Source: Escarpia spicata (Eukaryota > Annelida > Polychaeta > Sabellida > Siboglinidae). From it: DNA of 64,000 nucleotides. The stretch is taken from positions 52,080,139 through 52,144,138 of the forward strand of contig OZ023218.1 of the NCBI GenBank assembly GCA_963995525.1, in the 5' to 3' direction. Position numbers and translations under genes: made by a program. The notes beneath the pieces are model-generated. The model had not been told where the DNA came from and searched no databases. It was given only the letters and a program-made list of their open reading frames with translations. Shown one piece after another: positions 25,901-40,900 of the stretch (the first letter of the stretch is position 1; every line of letters begins with the position of its first letter).

Positions 25901-28900
25901 ATTGTGTGCACTTGTTACTACATGTTAGTTTGTTAAAGATCAGAAACAATTAAATATTTCTAAAATACCATATATTTTAATTTAGTATAGCAGCTAAGAG
26001 CCACAAATTTGATGAATTGTGCACTTTTTGACAAAAGCATGAAAATGGGCATAGGCGAAAATTATGATATGTAGATTCATTTAACATATTACCCATTGCT
26101 ATCGCCATCTTGATTTCAAAAATGGCCACCACGGAAATCTATTATCCAGATATATCATCTTCTAAGCAACATAAAACATGTTCTTGGTGTCTAACCAAAC
26201 ATTTCCTGGGTCAAGGAATCCATTTCTGTCATATGCCGTATCCAACAATGATGGCCATCGATGTCTTAGTTCAAGTCCAGCATGGTTTCCGTACTGCACC
26301 AGTTGCACTTCAACCACAGTGTCCAAGACCAGGCAGATGGGGAGCTGGTGACCTTACATAACCAATGTGATACACAGCCCTTAACATGTTAGTACAAGGC
26401 GTCTTGATGGTGGCATATTCCAAGTGGTACCAGATCCATGGGCCAACAGCTGTTTCCTTGCCTAATCCACCTTGCCAAGTGGTATCAGATCCATGGGCAA
26501 ACAGCTGTTTCCTTGTCTCATCCACCCTGCTAAGTGGTACCAGATCCATGGGCCAACAGCTGTTTCCTTGCCTAATCCACCTTGCCAAGTGGTACCAGAT
26601 CCATGGGCAAACAGCTGTTTCCTTGTCTCATCCACCCTGCTAAGTGGTACCAGATCCATGGGCCAACAGCTGTTTCCTTGTCTCATCCACCCTGCTAAGT
26701 GGTACCAGATCCATGGGCCAACAGTTGTTTCCTTGCCTCATCCACCCTGCCAAGTGGTACCAGATCCATGGGCCAACAGCTGTTTCCTTGTCTCCTCCAC
26801 CCTGCTAAATGGTACCAGATCCATGGGCAAACAGCTGTTTCCTTGTCTCATCCACCCTGCTAAGTGGTACCAGATCCATGGGCCAACAGCTGTTTCCATG
26901 TCTCATCCACCCTGCTAAGTGGTACCAGATCCATGGGTCAACAGCTGTTTCCCTGCCTCATCCACCCTGCTAAGTGGTATCAGATCCATGGGCAAACAGC
27001 TGTTTCCTTGCCTCATCCACCCTGCCAAGTGGTACCAGATCCATGGGCAAACAGTTGTTTCCTTGCCTCATCCACCCTACCAAGTGGTACCAGATCCATG
27101 GGCAAACAGCTGTTTCCTTGTCTCATCCACCCTGCTAAGTGGTACCAGATCCATGGGCCAACAGCGGTTTCCTTGCCTAATCCACCCTGCCAAGTGGTAC
27201 CAGATCCATGGGCAAACAGTTGTTTCCTTGCCTCATCCACCCTGCCAAGAGGTACCAGATCCATGGGCCAACAGCTGTTTCCTTGCCTAATCCACCCTGC
27301 CAAGTGGTACCAGATCCATGGGCCAACAGCTGTTTCCTTGCCTCATCCACCCTGCCAAGTGGTACCAGATCCATGGGCCAACAGCTGTTTCCTTGCCTAA
27401 TCCACCCTGCCAAGTGGTACCAGATCCATGGGCCAACAGCTGTTTCCTTGCCTCATCCACCCTGCCAAGTGGTACCAGATCCATGGGCCAACAGCTGTTT
27501 CCTTGCCTAATCCACCCTGCTAAGTGGTACCAGATCCATGGGTCAACAGCTGTTTCCTTGCCTCATCCACCCTGCTAAGTGGTACCAGATCCATGGGCCA
27601 ACAGTTGTTTCCTTGCCTCATCCACCCTGCTAAATGTAAAATATTAATGTAAGTTACAGTGATGAACCTCTCTATCTCATTTAGTGTACTTGAGCCGCCT
27701 TCTTATGGTTGTGATGACAGGGCAAGGAAGACACCTGTAACAGAGGGGAATGGAGTCTATGCTAACTGCTGACTTCTTCCCTCGATCTAGGAAACTCGAG
27801 ATTAAGTTACACCATGTCAGGATACAACATACCATTAATGTTTCTGATTTCACAGGTTGTGAAAACGGGTCAAAAGCGGGTTTCAATGCCAAAACGTTAA
27901 TCTATTTCAACAGTAAGGAATTGTGCTACAGCCAGAATAACCACATCTGTATAATAATTATACTGCTGGGTGTCCACTTCGGGGAATCCTCAAATAACAC
28001 AATGTGCTACATAGAGTATATGTCTCCTCCTGTGTGCATGGCTGAAGGTACTCCAGGGTGTTGGTGGTTTGTTAGACTGTGATAACTACCATCTGATTTT
28101 GTGTGCTGATGGTTACTTATCCACCGGAAACATTGACATTACACACTGTAACAAACAATGAAACAACCTTTGTGTTGTTCCCTATCAATTCTATGGTCAC
28201 TTGTTGGTTGTTTGAGGATGTCAAAATACCTACCACAGTACCACATACAATAAATACTCCTCTAACCGTTGCCAACCGGGATGTATAGTGTAGGAAACAT
28301 TGTTGCCAAGCGTCATAGTCAACTGTCCATCAATAGCACCATCATCCAACACCTTTGTGTCGAGATATAGAGCAATCTGCAATGATGGCTAGTACTATGT
28401 TTGATGCTCCAGGCAGTCTGATCCTTGTCATAAATGGCACGTTTTAGTCGTTTGTCCGCATCCTAAGGACTGGATACTGTGCTACATAAAACTCACCTTT
28501 TACTTTTTCAACAGTGTATACCGTTTGCATTACATATTTTTGTTCATGACTAGGTTTCTACTCGGAGTCAGAATACATGCGTGACTTTCAGCGATACATG
28601 CGTGACTTTCAGCGATTGGGTTACACAGATGTTTAAATGTTTACACTAAAGATGATATTCATTTCGCAAAACTGTTTTGCATGCCAGAGTGTAGTGCAAA
28701 ATGTTTTGTATGCCAGAGTGTAGTGCATAATGTTTTGTATGCCAGAGTGTAGTGCATAATGTTTTGTATGCCAGAGTGTAGTGCATAATGTTTTGTATGC
28801 CAGAGTGTAGTGCATAATGTTTTGTATGCCAGAGTGTAGTGCATAATGTTTTGTATGCCAGAGTGTAGTGCAAAATGTTTTGTATGCCAGAGTGTAGTGC

Positions 28901-31900
28901 ATAATGTTTTGTATGCCAGAGTGTAGTGCATAATGTTTTGTATGCCAGAGTGTAGTGCATAATGTTTTGTATGCCAGAGTGTAGTGCATAATGTTTTGTA
29001 TGCCAGAGTGTAGTGCATAATGTTTTGTATGCCAGAGTGTAGTGCATAATGTTTTGTATGCCAGAGTGTAGTGCATAATGTTTTGTATGCCAGAGTGTAG
29101 TGCAAAATGTTTTGTTGAGTTTTTTAATTGGCAGTTTGAGCAATATCTTCCAACGCCACCTATACCTGTGATATATCTTGCCCTGCCACCACCCACCTCT
29201 CCAAGGATTGTGGATCTATTGTCAAACTTACAGTACAGCCATCATACGTTGTGGGTCATTGACTTGATCGTGACACCGGCCAATTGTTATTACCGAGGAA
29301 ATATGTTGTGGTTTCTGCACAACAAAATGGCCATTTATAAGTTGCCAATAAACCTCAAGACGTGTTGAGTATGTTTTCCACTTTGCTGACATGAACTCGA
29401 AATGTAACCATTTGTGTAGTTCATTTCTAATCAATGGTAGAAGTATAAGACTTTCAATATGGCCATCATTTGGGGATATAGTATATGGCAGAAATGGATT
29501 CCTTGACCCTGAAAATGTTAGTTCAGACACCAAGAATATGTTTATATGCTTAGAAGCCGAGATATTTGGGTGATGAATTTCCATGGTGGCCATCTTGGAT
29601 TTTATATTGCCGTCCTTTTGGATACTGCATATGACAGAGATGGATTCCTTGACCATGGATGTGTTGGGTTAGACACTAAGAACATGTTTTTATGCTGCTT
29701 AGAAGCTGAGATATATGGATAATGGATTTCAGTGGCGGCCATTTTTAACATCAAGATGGCGACTAGGTACCATGTTGATAGCGATGGGTACCTAGCTTTA
29801 AATGAATCTATATATATATATATCATAAATTGCTTTCGTCAATCATATCCCTTAGCCGCTGTACTAATTATTCAACCAACAAAATCCAAAATATTTCAAT
29901 GAAGAAGTAAACAAGAAGAAATGTATGTCAAACTCCTACAAACAGAACACATATGGATTAATCTTTGTAACATTATTTTTGCAAGGTTTTCTTGAAACAC
30001 ATGCCTGAAATGCTTGTTTGAAAAAGAAAATTAGCTGCAAGTTGCAAACGTCAAACAATTGAGGTATGTGGATCAAGGTCGCACAATGCAATGCCCCTAG
30101 ATTGAGTGTCATGGGACATGCACACCAGTTTATGGGTCAATGTCACAAAATCCACATACTTAAATAAACTGTCATGGTCACAAATTTTAGTGATGTCAGT
30201 ATGTGGGTCAAGGTCATATATTGTACTGACCTCAGTATGCGGGTCAAGGTCAGAGACTGTCTCAACCTCTGACATCTTGGTCTCCTGAGGGAGGTTGTCC
30301 GCAGTCAGCAGGTTCTGTGCATCTGTCATCTCGGGGTTGGAGTCAGACTGTTGTACGTCTTCATCGCCCTCCTCTATAGACGGGGGGTTGGCAGTCCCGG
30401 GGCGCGAACTCACCCGCGTACTCCCCCTGGTGAGTGTTGAACGAGGTCTGTGGCTACAGTGGGAAACCATTCGGTGGATTAATCGTCATTTAGTTATAAC
30501 TGATATATTAAGTTGTGCAATGAAGTTGTTTGGGTGAATAAAAAAATATTTATATAAATTATTTTTATTTTTTATTATTATTGTACGTATTTTGTTTATT
30601 TATTAACAAATATTAAAAGTTATTTTATCAAAAAGTTTTACTCTTACAAACTACTTCACTGTAGAAATTGTTTATTAGAATACATATAAAAATTGAAATA
30701 TATAAATTAAATTTTCCGTGGGACTTTCCACAAAACTCTGCATCATATTTTCTCCAAGACTGTCTGGTCACCATGGTTACCATAATTTATTATTATCACC
30801 AGTGACTTTCTTTTCATACAGATATAATACACTGAAAATTACGTCAAGATAGGATGAGATTTTAAAGATATGACAGTTAATAAAAATATGACTTTTCACG
30901 GAGTGTTAAAGTTCAGGTGTCAACTGTTTCCGCAGCCATCTGTCTGTCCCTGGCTCACAGAGAAACAGACCGTGACTTACGTCTCTGTGGGGATGGGGAC
31001 CGGGCTGACTTTGTAGTTGATGAAGGGAGATGTGATCTCCAGGGTCTGGATCGGTCTCTCTGGCTCTGGCTCCGCTGAGAGACAACACAACACCAGATGT
31101 CAGCACCAATACAACTGTGGCAAACACAACTAACTGAAAGTGGAGTACAGACAAACTGAAAGTAGAGCATTCACTAACTGAAAGTAGAGTATGTGTAAAC
31201 TGAAAGTGCAGCATACACAAACAGAAACTGGTGTACATGTCGCAACAAACAGAATGTAGAACATACACCTCAATAATGACACCTAAATACTGCTACCAGT
31301 CATGTGATGATCATGTGACTTTTGTCCTTCTTAAAAAGACATGCTGTTACAACATATTCTGTGTTGCAGGCTAATTTCAATAAATAATAAAATATACATA
31401 ATTCATTACTATCTATTTTTATATATAACTTACTAACTGTTCTGAAGAGAATGTGTGGATGAGAACACACTTGTGTGTGTGTGTGTTTGTGTGTGTGCGT
31501 GCGTGTGCATGGGTGCATGTATATTACTTGCTGGCATGATTGCATATGTGCGCAGGCATATATGCCCATCTGAGTGAACACAACCAAAGGTGGAGCATTC
31601 ATACTACTACACACACACGTCTGTCTGCTATGAATTATAGAGTCTGGTAGAATCAACAATCGCCCTTATACAATACATATATACTGCACAGTCGCCCTCA
31701 CTGACAACTCACCTATAGGTTCATCTGAGGGGGTCACCCGTTTCTTGCGGGGGCGGATGAGTTTCCAGGCGGGAATCTTCTCTGGAGGGGGCGGAGGTTC
31801 TAGGGGGCAGGACCGAGTCTGCTTGATGTTGACTGGATGAGGGTAGAGATGGGAGAACCCTGCCAGACGCAGCTGCTCACTCGCATTGGCCTGGAGACAG

Positions 31901-34900
31901 TGGGAGTTGGTGACACACTGGGACATGGTGACACAGTGGGGCATGGTGACACGGTGGGACATGGTGACATGGTGGGACATGGTGACACAGTGGGGCATGG
32001 TGACAGTGGGACATGGCGACACAGTGGAGCATGGTGACAAGGTGGGACATGGTGACACAGTGGGACATGGTGACACAGTGGGGCATGGTGACACGGTGGG
32101 ACATAGTGACACAGTGGGGCATGGTGACACGTTGGGACATGGTGACAGTGGGACATGGTGACACAGTGGAGCATGGTGACAAGGTGGGACATGGTGACAC
32201 CATGGGACATGGTGACACAGTGGGGCATGGTGACACGGTGGGACATGGTGACAGTGGGACATGGTGACACGGTGGGACATGGTGACACACTGGGACATGG
32301 TGACACAGTGGGGCATGGTGACACGGTGGGACATGGTGACACAGTGGGGCATGGTGACACGGTGGGACATGGTGACAGTGAGACAAGGTGACACGGTGGG
32401 AAATGGCGACATATTGGGACACAGTGGTACAGTGGGGCTTGATGACAGTGGGACATGGTGACACAGTGGGACAGGGTGAAACAGTGAGACATGGTGACAG
32501 TGGGATGCGGTGACACAGTGGGACATAGTGACACTGTGGGACATGGTGACACGATGTGACATGGTGACAAATTGGTGTATGGTGACACAGTGGGACATGG
32601 TGAAACAGTGGGACATGGTAACACGGTGGGACATGGTGACACATTGGGGCATGGTGAAACAGTGGGACATGGTGACACATTGGGCCATGGTGACGCAGTG
32701 GGACATGATGACAAATTGGTGTATGGTGATACAGTGTGACATGGTGAAACAGTGGGACATGATGACACATTGTGGCATAGTGACACATTGGGACATGGTG
32801 ACCCTGTGGGACATGGTGTTACATTGGTACATGGTGACATGTTGGGGCATGGTGAGTTACTGGTAACACTGTGGGGCATGATGACATGGTGGGGCATGGT
32901 AAGTTACTGGTGACACTGTGGGGCATCATGACATGGTGGGACATGGTGAGTTACTGGTGACACTGTGGGGCATGATGACACAGTGGGGCATGGTGAGTTA
33001 CTGGTGACACAGTGGGGCAAGATGACATGGTGGGGCATGGTGAGTTACTGGTGACACTGTGGGGCATGGTGAGTTACTGGTGACACTGTGGGGCATGATG
33101 ACATGGTGAGTTACTGGTGACATTGTGGGGCATGATGACACAGTGGGGCATGGTGAGTTACTGGTGACACTGTGGGGCATGATGACACGGTGGGGCATGG
33201 TGAGTTACTGGTGACAAAGTGGGACATGATGACACAGTGGGTCTTACCATGTCGCTGAGCCCTGACACTTTGATTGGGTACTTGAGCGGGCCGACGTAAG
33301 ACGCAAACACCATGTACTCTGGGTGGTCTGGGATGGGCAACTCGTCCTGCACTATACTCTTCTCTTCTGTCAATCACAAACTCCTTTACTCAGCACTCAC
33401 AGATGCAATGTAGTAGCTGTATGATACTGTTCTGACACAATTTACAGAGACTTACCGGGTATGTGAAGACAGGTGTGGGTTCTGAACCCCACTGATAAGT
33501 GTTGACAACTGCACAGGTGTGTTTCATACCCCTCACAGGCCTGTGTTCATGCCCCCCACAGGCCTGTGTTCATGTCCCCCACAGGCCTGTGTTCATGCCC
33601 CCCTTCAGGCCTGTGTTCATGTCCCCCACAGGCATGTGTTCATGTCCACACATGTACGTGATCATAACACCATAAGTAGGTGTTCTCAGACTTTCAACAA
33701 TTAATATAACAACCTCTACACATCCTAATATTTAATTAGAACGCTAAAGGAAACAGGTGCACTTCTTTAGATAACTTAACAATGTCAACACACAACAAAG
33801 AATAAATAGAGTTTAAATACATACAACTAAAGATACATAAACACTGGTACTTACTTGCTTTTTCCTTTTCTTGTCCTTTCTTATCTTTCTTATCATCCTT
33901 CCCTTTATCTGCCGACAGATCAGTTTTACATTACACCAAGTGTTACTTTCTTCTACACACTTACACAGTGTTAACACACCTATGATTAGTACACCAGTTG
34001 TCATGCAAGACATCATATGGGAACTCATTGCTACAACATAAGTAATGTCATCAAATTGTATGAACATCATATGGGGACTCGTTGCCACAACATAAATAAT
34101 GTCATCAAATTGTATGAACATCCAAATGGTGCAAGCTAATAAACACATGCATTCCCAAGCAAAAAACAACGTTACCATAATAAACTCTACAAAACAAACA
34201 GGTAATCAATTATAATGGTATGGACTGCAGAATCAAGTAGTAACATATTTTAAAGACATTTGCTTGTTGTTATATTTAGAAATTTACAGTTTAGTCATTG
34301 AAGTACAACAAAATGATTAAATCAAATATGAAAATAAAGCATTACAATCTTACAATCATAACTGGAACACATCGTGGAAATTGAGATTCACAGAGGAAAC
34401 ACCTACAATCATTAAACCAACAATACTTCCAAGTCTTCTCTCGTAGGGACATTCTTCATGTGTAAGGACACAACAACAACGACCAAATACAGCTATTGCA
34501 GTTAGATGGAATGGTTATTGTTTTAGAGTGATAACAATGGTTATAGTGATAACAATGGTTATAGTAACAACACTGGTTATAGTGATCACAATGGTTATAG
34601 TGATAACAATGGAGTAACATTTCATTACTAACAATTAACAAACAGCACAAAAAGCTACAACGACAGGTTCTCTATCTATAAGATTCAAACCTATTCAACT
34701 GCTGCCTTGGCCTGGTTGGCTGGAGTCCTACCTTTGTCTGGCTTGCCACTCTTGGCTGCTGCTGGCTTCGCGGCGGCCTCGACCTTCTCCAAGTTGGACT
34801 TTTCTTTCTCACTCTTCTCATCCTTAATGTCCTGACGCAAACCACGCAACACACTGTCTCACCATTGAATAAACAACATTGTCTTACCATTGAATAAACA

Positions 34901-37900
34901 ACATTGTCTCACCATTGAATAAACTACATTGTCTCATCATTGAATAAACAACAATGTCTCATCACTGAATAAACAACATTGTCTAACCACTGAACAAACT
35001 ACATTGTCTCACCATTGAATAAACAACAATGTTTCATCATTGAATAAACAACATTGTCTAACCACTGAATAAACAACATTATCTTACCATTGAATAAACA
35101 GCAATGTCTCATCATTGAATAAACAACATTGTCTAACCACTGAATAAACAACATTGTCTAACCACAAAATAAACAACATTGTCTCACCATTAAATAAACA
35201 ACATTGTCTAACCACTGAATAAACAACATTGTATTACAACTAAACAAACAACATTATCTTATCATTGGATAATCAACATTGTCTTACAACTTAATAAACT
35301 ACAGTCTTGCCTTTGAACAAATGGCATTGTTTTACCATTGCATAAACCTCAGTGTCTTACCACAGAATAAACCACATAGCCTTACCATTGAACTAACAAC
35401 ATCATTTTACCATTTTAGTTTTTATTAATGCTCAGCTCAATGATTCTGCCTACACCAATTATATTATTTTAAACTACCCCCTTTGTACTCGACTATTCCT
35501 TTGTAATAATACACACAAAAATCTAAAAAAATTGAACTAGTACAACTGACTCTGTTCCATTCAACACATATCAGACATGATATGGCGCCGTGCCAGTATG
35601 TAAGTACTTGACCCCATGACCTCTGGGGGGACTCACCACCGGGGACTCCTCCTTATTCCTCTCCTCACTCACAGCCCTCTCCTCCGTAGATGGCAGCTCG
35701 GGAAGAAGGAACTCAGGCAGGGAAGTCTTCAGCAGCTCCCAGATGTCCTCCACATGCCCCATTCTACAGCAGCCACTTTATCAGCTCAACACATGCACCG
35801 GATTCTATTAATAGAATGTATTAAAACTACTTCCATAATAAAATATTTTTTAATTGTCTCCTCTTAGAAAAAAATTCACAATTTTTTTTTTAATATCAAC
35901 TAAAATATGCTATATATTTGTAAAAACAAAGGTAAGTTTTTATATAGTATGGTATCCAGTCCCTAGGACTGCTCAGGGCAGTTTACACTTCACTCATGTT
36001 GTAACAGTGTATAATGACAAACCCCTCAGCATAATCAAATGCTCATCGGTAATTAGAGACCTTCATAACAAATTAATGCTTACCGAATGTAAAATAAAAT
36101 ATTTTTAATATTAATTTTTTTTTAGAAAGATAATAAAACCAAAACATTCGCAGATTATATATGCATGCCCATGTATGAAGTACACAGCTTTGCCAGAATT
36201 GCACTTCTGGATATCTAACAACCTGCTCTAACCAGACCACCTCTCTAATCAGACCACCTTGTGTCAGACACGTGGGTGGTCACCTTATACAGGTTATACT
36301 GGCCTACTGGTGTACTCACTGAAGTGGGATGGGCTCTGGGAGCCAGCCGGTCAAACTGTGGATCACACTGAAGTTTCCAAACTCACATGCAGTATTCCCT
36401 CCATTGTAACTGTCAACAATCACACCATCATTTTAAGATCCGACTGTCTCTACAAAGCACACTCGTCTTCAGAAATATATTCATGTACCACATCATATAG
36501 TTGTGCATTTAGCTTTATTTAGCACTTTTAGATGGTGTTTCTTCTTGGCATACATAATTATAATGATAGATATATTTAACAATTAACTGTTTACTTGAAA
36601 GCTCAGTGCATTTTACATAAAAAAAATGAAATTTAATGTTTTTATATAGATTGAAAATACATATAATACTGTGTTAAAACTAATTAAATTAATCTAAAGG
36701 TAAGCTAATTAAATATAAATAATTTAAAATCAGAAATAAAACTCACTCGAGTGAGGCAATTTTAATAAGAGCCTTGGTGAGCAACATCGGCCAGAGTTCA
36801 TAAGGTCGGGTCGTTGCTGGGAGCAACATCTGGTCAGCGTCGTTGTACGGGATGGTGTCATCAACTATGATCTTCCGCCAGCATCCCTACATTCATAAGA
36901 CATTTCCTGTCTCACGCTGTCACATGAAATGATGCACTAAAGATCTATACAACATGCACAATCCGGTTTAATACATATGGTAAATTGTGTACACTCTTTA
37001 TATTCATATTAATAATTTAGCAAGAAGATAGCTGAAACATCACAGCCTCTGGTCCCATGACAAACATGTCACATAGATGAGAGATACCATCGAACTGTCC
37101 CCATATAACATGGTATGTTTGGATGATGTTGCAAAGAGAAGTATTACTACGGTTAGGAATGTCAGATGCGGCAGCTGATAAGACTAAGTAAGTCAGTCGT
37201 TCGAACTGAGAAAGAAGAAGATGAACGAACCAGCCAGTAGAGTCTCACTGCGTACTTCCCATGTGGGTTGTACAATGGGATGGTTGGTCCCTTTGTCACT
37301 TTGTTGATGGCGTATATGTGTTCCCAAGGTCGCCAGGTGTAGATGTATTCACCATCAAATGGTAGGTTTGGGTCAAGACTAGCTGTGCTGTCCGTGTGTG
37401 CGTGTTTCATGCGACTGTGCTTCCATAGTGCCACGATCTCACTGGTTATGTACCGCATCAACTATGGACAAGATATTATATTGGTCAATAACTATCTTGC
37501 GTTGCAAGCCTCAAAATATCTTCAAATGCTCTGTGTCATTTAGTGGAAAACAAATACTATAGTTGGTACTTTATTGACAGAGAAGTTTATTGGAAATTGA
37601 ATGAGCCTGATCTTGTTTTATAATTCAGCTGATGACAGTGTGGTCGTGTGACAATGGTCATGTGAGACTGGTCAAATGAAGACACCGACAGGTCCAACTC
37701 AGGATATCACTTTCTAGGTTGTTGTGGATAAAGGGTTAGTTAACTCATATGATTCTGAGTTTGCAAGCATTATATAAATAATTAATTAGTTTTTAACTTT
37801 TGCATTGTCTGTTACCCTACCTCACTTTCGTGGACAGGTTCGTTCGCTGAGAGCAGATCAAAGCCACTCAAGCTATTCTGGTCAACCACAACTGGAGTCT

Positions 37901-40900
37901 GCAACAAATACAGGCCAATTCCTTCATAGCTGCCATTCTCATGAGTTAGTTTCTTTGTCAAACTGTTGACTGAAAGGAACCACTACCATTAGGAATCATG
38001 TTACTGTTATGTACATGTTCATTGGCTTAAATCCAAATTAACCATTGGGGCAGTTGATTATTTTCATAAAATTGGAAAGCTTAAATATCAGCACTCTGAA
38101 GAGGTCAATCAATAAAATGTTGAAAATTCCTAAAGTACGTTCATTGAGCTTCCCTGACCTTGGGAAAGTATTTGTCTTCCACCCGCGTGGGTCATGCAAT
38201 GATGCAGTGATGCAATGATGCAATGATGCAGTGATGCAATGGTCCAATGATGCAATGGTGTAGTGATGCAATGGTGCAGTGATGCAATGGTGCAGTGATG
38301 CAGTGATACAATGGTCCAATGATGCAATGATGCAGTGATGCAGTGGTGTAGTGATGCAGTGGTGCAGTGATGCAGTGATGCAGTGGTGCAGTGATGCAGT
38401 GATGCAGTGGTGCAGTGATGCAATGATGCAGTGATGCAGTGGTGCAGTGATGCAGTGGTGCAGTGGTGTAGTGATGCAGTGATGCAGTGATACAATGGTC
38501 CAATGATGCAGTGATGCAATGGTGTAGTGAGGTAATGGTGCAGTGATGCAGTGATGCAGTGATACAATGGTGCAATGATTCAGTGATGCAATGGTGCAGT
38601 GATGCAATGATGCAGTGGTGCAGTGATGCAGTGATGCAGTGATGCAGTGATGCAATGATGCAGTGGTGCAATGATGCAGTGGTGCAATGATGCAGTGGTG
38701 CAATGATGCAGTGGTGCAATGATGCAATGATGCAGTGGTGCAATGATGCAGTGATGCAATGATGCAGTGGTGCAATGATGCAGTGATGCAATGGTCCAAT
38801 GATGCAATGATGCAGTGGTGCAGTGATGCAGTGGTGCAATGATGCAGTGATGCAGTGGTGCAATGATGCAGTGGTGCAATGATGCAATGATGCAGTGATG
38901 CAGTGGTGCAGTGATGCAGTGGCTGCAATGATGCAGTGGTGCAGTGGTGCAGTGATACAAGTGCTATAAGAACAACAAAGCAACACAGAGTTTAGCTTAC
39001 CATATCAATAATGAAGTCTTGCGGCCGTTTCCAGTAGTCTATCTTGAGAGTGTGCGGCAGCTCTATCCGGCCTTCTGGGTCTTCAAAGAAGTGCGCCACC
39101 TGGTGGCAGAACAATTGGGTCGGGTCAAAGCTTCAGTCAATCAATTCAAATTTAACAAGATTTAACAAGATTGCCACCCAGAGAATTAACTCTAGGTAGC
39201 AGGTGGACAAGGAAGCCCTTGGCTTATCGAGAGTCCGACCTTTTTATCTATGTGTATCCCGCCCGTCTGAGGTATGTGTCGATTTTATTTTTAAACATAT
39301 TCACGCTACTAGCACCCACACAATCAGCAGGTAATCTGTTCCATTCATTTACAGTCCTTTGTGAAAATGAAAACTTTTTTATATCCAATCTACTCTGCTC
39401 CTTTGCTAATGCAAGATCATGTCCTCTAGTCCTTCTATCTTTCTTAACTGAGAAAAACATATTTCTATCAATATTTTCATAACCCTTCAATATTTTAAAC
39501 ACTTCTATCTGATCTCCTCTCAATCTCCTGGTCTCTAGTGTTGTTAAACCGCATTTTTTTAGGCGTATTTCATAACTAAGATCCCTCAGATTTGGTATCA
39601 TTTTAGTTGCTCTCCTCTGCACTCTTTCTAGCATATCTATGTCCTTCCTACGATATGGCCTCCACGCTTGAATACAATATTCTAAATGAGGCCTAACTAT
39701 TGTTTTGTACAGCAGTATTATTAGCTCTTTTTCCTTATACGTTATGTTTCGCCTAATTAATCCAAGGACTTGATTTCCCTTTGAAGCTGCAATTCCGCAC
39801 TGCTCTGAAATCTTCATATCAGCACTAACGGTTAACCCTAAGTCCTTTTCTTTTACAGTAGTACTTAGTACAGTACCCCCCCATTGTATATTCTACCTCT
39901 TCGTTCCCATGTCCTATGTGGAGGCATTTACATTTCCCAAAATTGAACATCATTTGCCACTTTTCAGACCATTTGATCAACCCGTCAAGATCATCTTGTA
40001 AATGCTGTCTATCTCCATCACTTTTAATCCTTCTAAACACTTTTGTATCATCCGCAAATTTCAACACCTTGCTTGTTATTTCATCATCCAAATCGTTGAT
40101 GTATATTAAGAATAATATAGGACCTAATACTGATTCCTGTGGTAACCCACTCAATACCGATTTCCAGTTTGAAGCCTCCCCATCAACTACTACACGTTGT
40201 CTTCTGTCAATCAGCCATTGTTCTATCCAGTTTATTATACCATTTCCTATGCCATGGGCCTTTAGTTTAAGCAGTAATCTTTGATGTGGTACTTTGTCAA
40301 AAGCTTTTTGAAAATCTAAGTAGACGATATCTACTGGTGATCCCTCATCTACCCACTTAGTGATGTCTTCCAAAAAACATAACATATTTGTTAAGCATGA
40401 CCTCGCTTTAAAAAAACCATGTTGAGATGGGTTTATCAAGTTTTGTTTAACAAGAAAATCCACCATGTGATCTTTAATTAGTCTTTCTAATAATTTACAA
40501 ATCATTGATGTTAAACTCACTGGTCTATAGTTCTCTGACTTGTTTCTCGAACCTTTTTTGAATAACGGTATAATGTTTGCTTCTTTCCATTCTAAAGGAA
40601 CCACTCCCTCTTCTAATGACAAGTTGAAAACTGTTGCAAGTGGTATGCTAATTTGTTCTACAATTTCCAATAGTAGTTTGGGTGGAATACCATCCACTCC
40701 AGGTGATTTATTATCCTTCATAGCCCTTATTTTCTTAGCTACCATTTCCGGGGTTACAATTAATTGTCCTAAATAGTCTGAATCTGCCCCCTTGATCTTA
40801 GCCTCTGGTATTGGCAGTGAACTAATATCTTCCCTGGTAAACACTGAACTAAAGTACTCATTCAGGTCTTTTGCCATTATGAATCCCTCTGATATTATAT

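Larger units (their letters stand above)
25980..29875. mobile_element. 3.9-kb element with long inverted repeats, no intact ORF
   Basis: The ends are inverted copies: left arm (25980-26270) has AGTATAGCAGCTAAGAG, TTGACAAAAGC, TAGATTCATTTAA and GCTATCGCCATCTTGAT. The right arm (about 29590-29875), read in reverse, has AGTACAGCGGCTAAGGG, TTGACGAAAGC, TAGATTCATTTAA and GTCGCCATCTTGATG. The right arm holds a second diverged copy of part of the arm at 29440-29600. Inside are a 55-bp and a 29-bp minisatellite. No transposase is recognised; probably a non-autonomous DNA transposon. Confidence 0.7.

Noticed and set aside
31666..32897. 300-390-codon Cys/His/Pro frames on the minus strand
   Set aside because: By-product of the 18-bp minisatellite; all six frames are open.
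38038..38986. His/Cys/Ser/Leu-rich frames up to 296 codons
   Set aside because: By-product of 9-bp repeats; overlapping alternative frames are equally open.
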